This document shows positions 14,516-17,656 of a stretch of 17,656 nt of DNA, piece after piece. Every line of letters starts with the position of its first letter. Within the stretch, counting starts at the first letter, position 1. The notes beneath the pieces were generated by a model. That model saw nothing but the letters and a program-made list of their open reading frames with translations. It was not told the origin of the DNA and ran no database searches. The stretch is from an uncultured Selenomonas sp. GTDB taxonomy: Bacteria; Bacillota; Negativicutes; Selenomonadales; Selenomonadaceae. Position numbers and translations under genes: made by a program. The stretch spans positions 1 to 17,656 of the forward strand of contig USAK01000035.1 in the NCBI GenBank assembly GCA_900552565.1, given 5' to 3'.

Positions 14516-14827
14516 TCAGCCTATGAGGAAGAGCTCGCTGAGAAAGACGACGAGGCAGCAGGCCGAGGCAACCTTGAAGAGGCTGGCACCGAACCAAGCA
14601 AGGGCGATGCCGAAGACAAGGGCCAATGCGCCGCTCACGGGCGTCTGCGTCGCCTGCGTGATGGCCGGAAACGTCATGACGGCCAGCGTCACGTAGGGCA
14701 CGTAAAAAAGGAAGGAGCGCAGGAACGTATTCTTGATTTGACCGCGAATCAGCGTCAGCGGCACGATGCGGATGGCCAACGTCACGGCGGACATCAGGAG
14801 CAGATAGATGTAGATATTGTGCTGCAT
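14516..14827 (-). CDS. azlD: AzlD, small subunit of branched-chain amino acid exporter
   Basis: The 103-residue protein has four hydrophobic segments (IYIYLLLMSAVTLAIRIVPLTLI, FLRSFLFYVPYVTLAVMTFP, GALALVFGIALAWFGAS, ACCLVVFLSELFLIG). The typical AzlD opening TLAIRIVPLTLI is present. It works with AzlC as a membrane exporter of branched-chain amino acids (BrnFE/AzlCD type). The ATG at 14827 shares one base with the azlC stop (TGATG), and GAAAGGAGGG lies in the azlC tail, so the genes are translationally coupled. A TTG one codon upstream is less likely. Confidence 0.88.
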   Translation of the reverse strand: MQHNIYIYLLLMSAVTLAIRIVPLTLIRGQIKNTFLRSFLFYVPYVTLAVMTFPAITQATQTPVSGALALVFGIALAWFGASLFKVASACCLVVFLSELFLIG

Positions 14828-15585
14828 CAATCGTTCCCTCCTTTCTGCTGGCCCTGTTTTTCAGGGATGGGGAACAGGGCGGCGCCAATGCCGGCGATGA
14901 GGATGGTCAGGATAATTGTGCGCGTGCCCGAGGAAAAGTCGGAGAGCATGGGGGCAATGGAAGCGATGTAGCTCAGGGCAAAACTGGCGAGCACGAGGGC
15001 GCCGACGATGCGGTTTTTCTTTGCGGGCGGGATGATGACCCAAAGAAACATGCCATAGAGGGCGACGGATAGGGCACTGACGACGGAGGGCGGCAGGATG
15101 TTGCCGGCGACGACGCCAAGGGCCGTGCCGACAGCCCAGCCAGGCAGGGCAAGGGCCATGGCCCCGTAGTTATAGTAGGGATTCAGGAGGCCTTTGCGGG
15201 CAATCGTGATGCCGAAAATCTCGTCCGTGACGTCAAAGCCGACGAAAATGCGGTGCCAGATGGACGTGCCGGCCGGGAATTTCTGCGAAAGGGCGCAGCT
15301 CATGAGCATGTAGCGGGCATTGGCGACGAGCGTAATCAGGATGATTTCAAGGTACGGCGCATCGGCGGCAATGACCGTAAAGCCTGCGTATTCGCCGGCA
15401 GACGCATTGTTGAAGAAGCTTGCGAGAAAGCCCTGCAGCGGGTCGAGGCCGGCATTGCGCGCGGCGATGCCGAGCGTGAAGGAGACAACAAAGTAGCCGA
15501 GGGCAATCGGCGTGCCGTCGTGCACGCCCTCGAGAAAGACCTGACGTGTCGACCGCGTGAGGTCCGGTTCAAATGATTCCGTCAT
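14827..15585 (-). CDS. azlC: AzlC, large subunit of branched-chain amino acid exporter
   Basis: The 252-residue protein fits AzlC. It opens with a soluble segment and then GVHDGTPIALGYFVVSFTLGIAARNAGLDPLQGFLASFFNNASAGEYAG, followed by ANARYMLMSCALSQKF, the family's conserved ARY motif, and several further helices. It forms the exporter with AzlD. The substrate is inferred from characterised AzlCD/BrnFE pairs. The start at 15585 matches the family, with AAAGGAG about 14 bases upstream, a somewhat long spacing. About 200 bases of non-coding DNA separate it from the agcS-type gene. Confidence 0.9.
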   Translation of the reverse strand: MTESFEPDLTRSTRQVFLEGVHDGTPIALGYFVVSFTLGIAARNAGLDPLQGFLASFFNNASAGEYAGFTVIAADAPYLEIILITLVANARYMLMSCALSQKFPAGTSIWHRIFVGFDVTDEIFGITIARKGLLNPYYNYGAMALALPGWAVGTALGVVAGNILPPSVVSALSVALYGMFLWVIIPPAKKNRIVGALVLASFALSYIASIAPMLSDFSSGTRTIILTILIAGIGAALFPIPEKQGQQKGGND

Positions 15586-15744
15586 ATCCGTAGGGAGGAC
15601 TCCTTTCTTTTCCGATATCCTATATTGTATTTTTCCTGAATATACTTTTGGTGCATATGTACGTTTACGATAGACAAATCTATGGTGTTCTTATCATTTT
15701 ATGATGGATTGATGGTCTTGTAAAGGCTGCTTGGCATGTTTTGC
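15586..15744. other. azlC upstream region
   Basis: This AT-rich non-coding stretch should hold the leftward azlC promoter, but I see no convincing -35/-10 pair. It contains ATAGATTTGTCTAT (minus strand, around 15671-15684), a five-base hairpin, beside CATATGTACG...CGATAGAC (15654-15675). The latter resembles a site upstream of the AGCS gene at 17211-17228. Confidence 0.35.
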
Positions 15745-15792
15745 GAAAAAAATAAGCCGCTACTTCATTTTTTTGAAGCAGCGGCTTATTTT
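15745..15792 (-). terminator. Rho-independent terminator of the AGCS gene
   Basis: AATAAGCCGCTACTTCA (15751-15767) pairs with TGAAGCAGCGGCTTATT (15774-15790) except for one A-C mismatch, around a T-rich loop. Read leftward it is followed by TTTTTTTCGC. It lies 12 bases past the stop of the AGCS gene. Confidence 0.88.
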
Positions 15793-15803
15793 CTATGGCA
15801 GAA

Positions 15804-17171
15804 TCAACGATTCGAAGAGAGCTCTTTGGCTTTCTTATGACGGTTTAAATACTTGTTGGTCTCGGCGACAATGACACCCGAGAGCGCGATGAGCGCGATG
15901 AGGTTCGGGATGGCCATGAGACCGTTGACGATATCCGCGAGAATCCAGATGGCTTCAAGCTTGAGGAAGGCACCCGAAGCGATGAGCGCGATGAAAATCA
16001 GGCGGTACGGCAGCACGCCCTTGTTGCCGAAAAGGTAGATGCAGGCGCGTTCGCCGTAGTAGTTCCAGCCGAGAATCGTCGTGAAGGCAAAGAGCACGAG
16101 GGCGATGGTCAGGAGCTGGCTGCCGAAGAAGCCATAGGCACTGGCAAAAGCCGCACTCGTCATGGCTGCGCCGGCGGCATCGCCCTGCCAGACGCCCGTG
16201 AGCACGAGGGAAAGACCCGTCATGGAGCAGATGATAATCGTATCGATGAACGTACCCGTCATGGAAATCAGGCCCTGTTCAGCCGGCCATTTCGTCTTGG
16301 CAGCGGCGGCAGCGATTGGCGCGGAGCCGAGGCCGGACTCGTTGGAGAAGACGCCGCGTGCGACGCCGTTCTGCATGGCCATCATGACGGTCGAACCGGC
16401 GAAGCCGCCGGCAGCGGCCGAACCCGTGAAAGCACTTTCAATAATCATGCCGATGGCGGCAGGAACCTGGTCGAGATTGAGGATAATAAGGCCAAGGCTG
16501 ATGGCGACGTACGTCAGGGCCATGAACGGCACGATGCCCGAAGCGACTTTGGCGATACTCTGCAGACCGCCAAGCGTGATGGCTGCGATGAAGACCGTCA
16601 GGATGACATCCGTGGCGATTTTCGGGAAGCCGAAGGAAATCTGCATGCTGTCGACGATAGCGTTGACCTGTGGGAACGTACCGATGCCGAAGTAGGCAAC
16701 ACCGATGCAGGCGAGAGCAAAGAACGTCGCGAGCGGCTTCCATTTTTCGCCCATGCCGTTGCGGATGTAGAACATCGGGCCGCCGGCGATATCGCCCTTT
16801 TCGTCAATCGAACGGAATTTGACGGCGAGGAGGCCTTCCGAATACTTCGTTGCCATGCCGAAGAAGGCAGCGACCCACATCCAGAAGATGGCACCCGGGC
16901 CGCCGACTTTGACGGCCGTGGCCACGCCGACGATATTGCCGGTGCCGACAGTAGCCGCGAGGGCGACGCAGAGCGCCTTAAAGCTTGAGACGTCGCCGCG
17001 GCCGTTATTCTGGGCCTTGAAAATTAGCTTGAGAGCTTTCGGCAGGCGGAAGACCTGCAGGAGCTTCAGGCGGATGGTCAGGTAGATGCCCGTGCCGACG
17101 AGCAGCGTGATGAGCGGCGGACCCCACATGAAGGAGTCGATGGCGTTGAGTATAGGGATGAATGATTCCAT
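15804..17171 (-). CDS. Sodium:alanine/glycine symporter (AGCS family)
   Basis: The 455-residue membrane protein carries the AGCS signature ALAATVGTGNIVGVATAVKVGGPGAIFWMWV (residues 70-100). It also has GGPMFYIRNGMG, GVARGVFSNESGLGSAPIAAAAAKT and FTTILGWNYYGERACIYLFG, all diagnostic of the sodium/alanine symporter family. It would take up alanine or glycine with sodium; the exact substrate cannot be read from sequence. The start at 17171 has CAGGAGG five bases upstream. It appears monocistronic, with a terminator behind it, and is divergent from enolase. Confidence 0.93.
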   Translation of the reverse strand: MESFIPILNAIDSFMWGPPLITLLVGTGIYLTIRLKLLQVFRLPKALKLIFKAQNNGRGDVSSFKALCVALAATVGTGNIVGVATAVKVGGPGAIFWMWVAAFFGMATKYSEGLLAVKFRSIDEKGDIAGGPMFYIRNGMGEKWKPLATFFALACIGVAYFGIGTFPQVNAIVDSMQISFGFPKIATDVILTVFIAAITLGGLQSIAKVASGIVPFMALTYVAISLGLIILNLDQVPAAIGMIIESAFTGSAAAGGFAGSTVMMAMQNGVARGVFSNESGLGSAPIAAAAAKTKWPAEQGLISMTGTFIDTIIICSMTGLSLVLTGVWQGDAAGAAMTSAAFASAYGFFGSQLLTIALVLFAFTTILGWNYYGERACIYLFGNKGVLPYRLIFIALIASGAFLKLEAIWILADIVNGLMAIPNLIALIALSGVIVAETNKYLNRHKKAKELSSNR

Positions 17172-17411
17172 TACAGCCTCCTGTTTTCAATTCTGTCCTT
17201 GATAGATGCACATATGTATGTGATAGACTTTATAATACCATACAAAAGGACATTTGTCTCGTGTTTTGCAAAAAAATTATATAGAACGACGAAAAAATAG
17301 TTAAAAAAGGTATATCGCGTGACATTTCTTCGCAATCTGTCGCAATTGCAACAGAAAATGAGAAGGGTTCTTCCCTATAATAAAGGCGAAAAGAAAAATA
17401 CACACATATTA
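17172..17411. other. Divergent regulatory region between AGCS gene and enolase
   Basis: On the minus strand TATTAT (17237-17232), with a partial -35 GAGACA 18 bases upstream, is a possible AGCS promoter. Near its expected start lies the palindrome CACATA-CA-TATGTG. On the plus side there is an 18-bp near-palindrome CTGTCGCAATTGCAACAG (17337-17354, one mismatched pair) and TATAAT at 17376-17381 without a good -35. No open frame is supported. Confidence 0.4.
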
Positions 17412-17440
17412 TTGAAAACAGCTCTCAGTTATGTTATATT
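17412..17440 (+). promoter_or_regulatory. Promoter of eno
   Basis: TTGAAA (17412-17417), a 17-base spacer, and TATATT (17435-17440) preceded by TGT as an extended -10. Transcription would start about 30 bases before the enolase ATG. Confidence 0.7.
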
Positions 17441-17454
17441 GAGTGTGTAAATGA

Positions 17455-17656
<202 letters not shown>

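Overview
The window looks like chromosome from a diderm Firmicute of the Negativicutes, most likely a Selenomonadaceae relative (Selenomonas/Mitsuokella/Megamonas type). The reasons are an SLH-domain OmpM-type outer-membrane porin remnant next to otherwise Firmicute-like genes with strong AGGAGG ribosome binding sites and a fairly GC-rich composition. The family-level placement is inference; no rRNA or marker gene is complete here.

Left part (1-3365) is a decaying zone. It opens with the right end of an IS200/IS605-family element (TnpB tail plus omega-RNA-like hairpin) that abuts, and apparently destroyed the start codon of, an SLH/OmpM porin gene. That porin gene, a deoD purine nucleoside phosphorylase and a Crp/Fnr-family regulator all keep both ends or most of them but have lost internal sequence. 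Between them sits an apparently intact cytochrome-biogenesis/thiol-redox pair, a TlpA-like thioredoxin and CcdA, ended by a clear terminator.

Middle part: a CYTH triphosphatase-like gene (3380-3856) is followed by a 260-bp non-coding stretch packed with DnaA boxes (3865-4109; three perfect TTATCCACA and four single-mismatch copies). It is either a replication-origin element or a DnaA-titrating locus, although no dnaA or dnaN is adjacent. An MgtC/SapB family gene follows. A bidirectional terminator separates it from a leftward fructose operon, fruR-fruK-fruA (DeoR repressor, 1-phosphofructokinase, PTS IIABC), with a recognisable promoter overlapped by four phased ATCAAA repeats. Fructose is imported and phosphorylated to fructose 1-phosphate by FruA, converted to fructose 1,6-bisphosphate by FruK, and FruR presumably senses the pathway.

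Right part: a YitT-family membrane protein, an exported protein of unknown function, and metY (O-acetylhomoserine sulfhydrylase) with a perfect-consensus promoter and a large palindromic operator. Next comes a yhdT-panF pair for sodium-coupled pantothenate uptake. A PAS-domain pseudogene follows, then the leftward branched-chain amino acid exporter pair azlC-azlD and a leftward AGCS sodium/alanine-type symporter. The window ends in the first 59 codons of enolase on the plus strand, with its own promoter.

I did not find a convincing new multi-gene system such as a defence island, CRISPR array or biosynthetic cluster. The most unusual signals are the DnaA-box cluster away from dnaA, the run of internally deleted genes with signs of short-repeat deletion, the omega-RNA/porin start-codon junction, and the metY palindrome.
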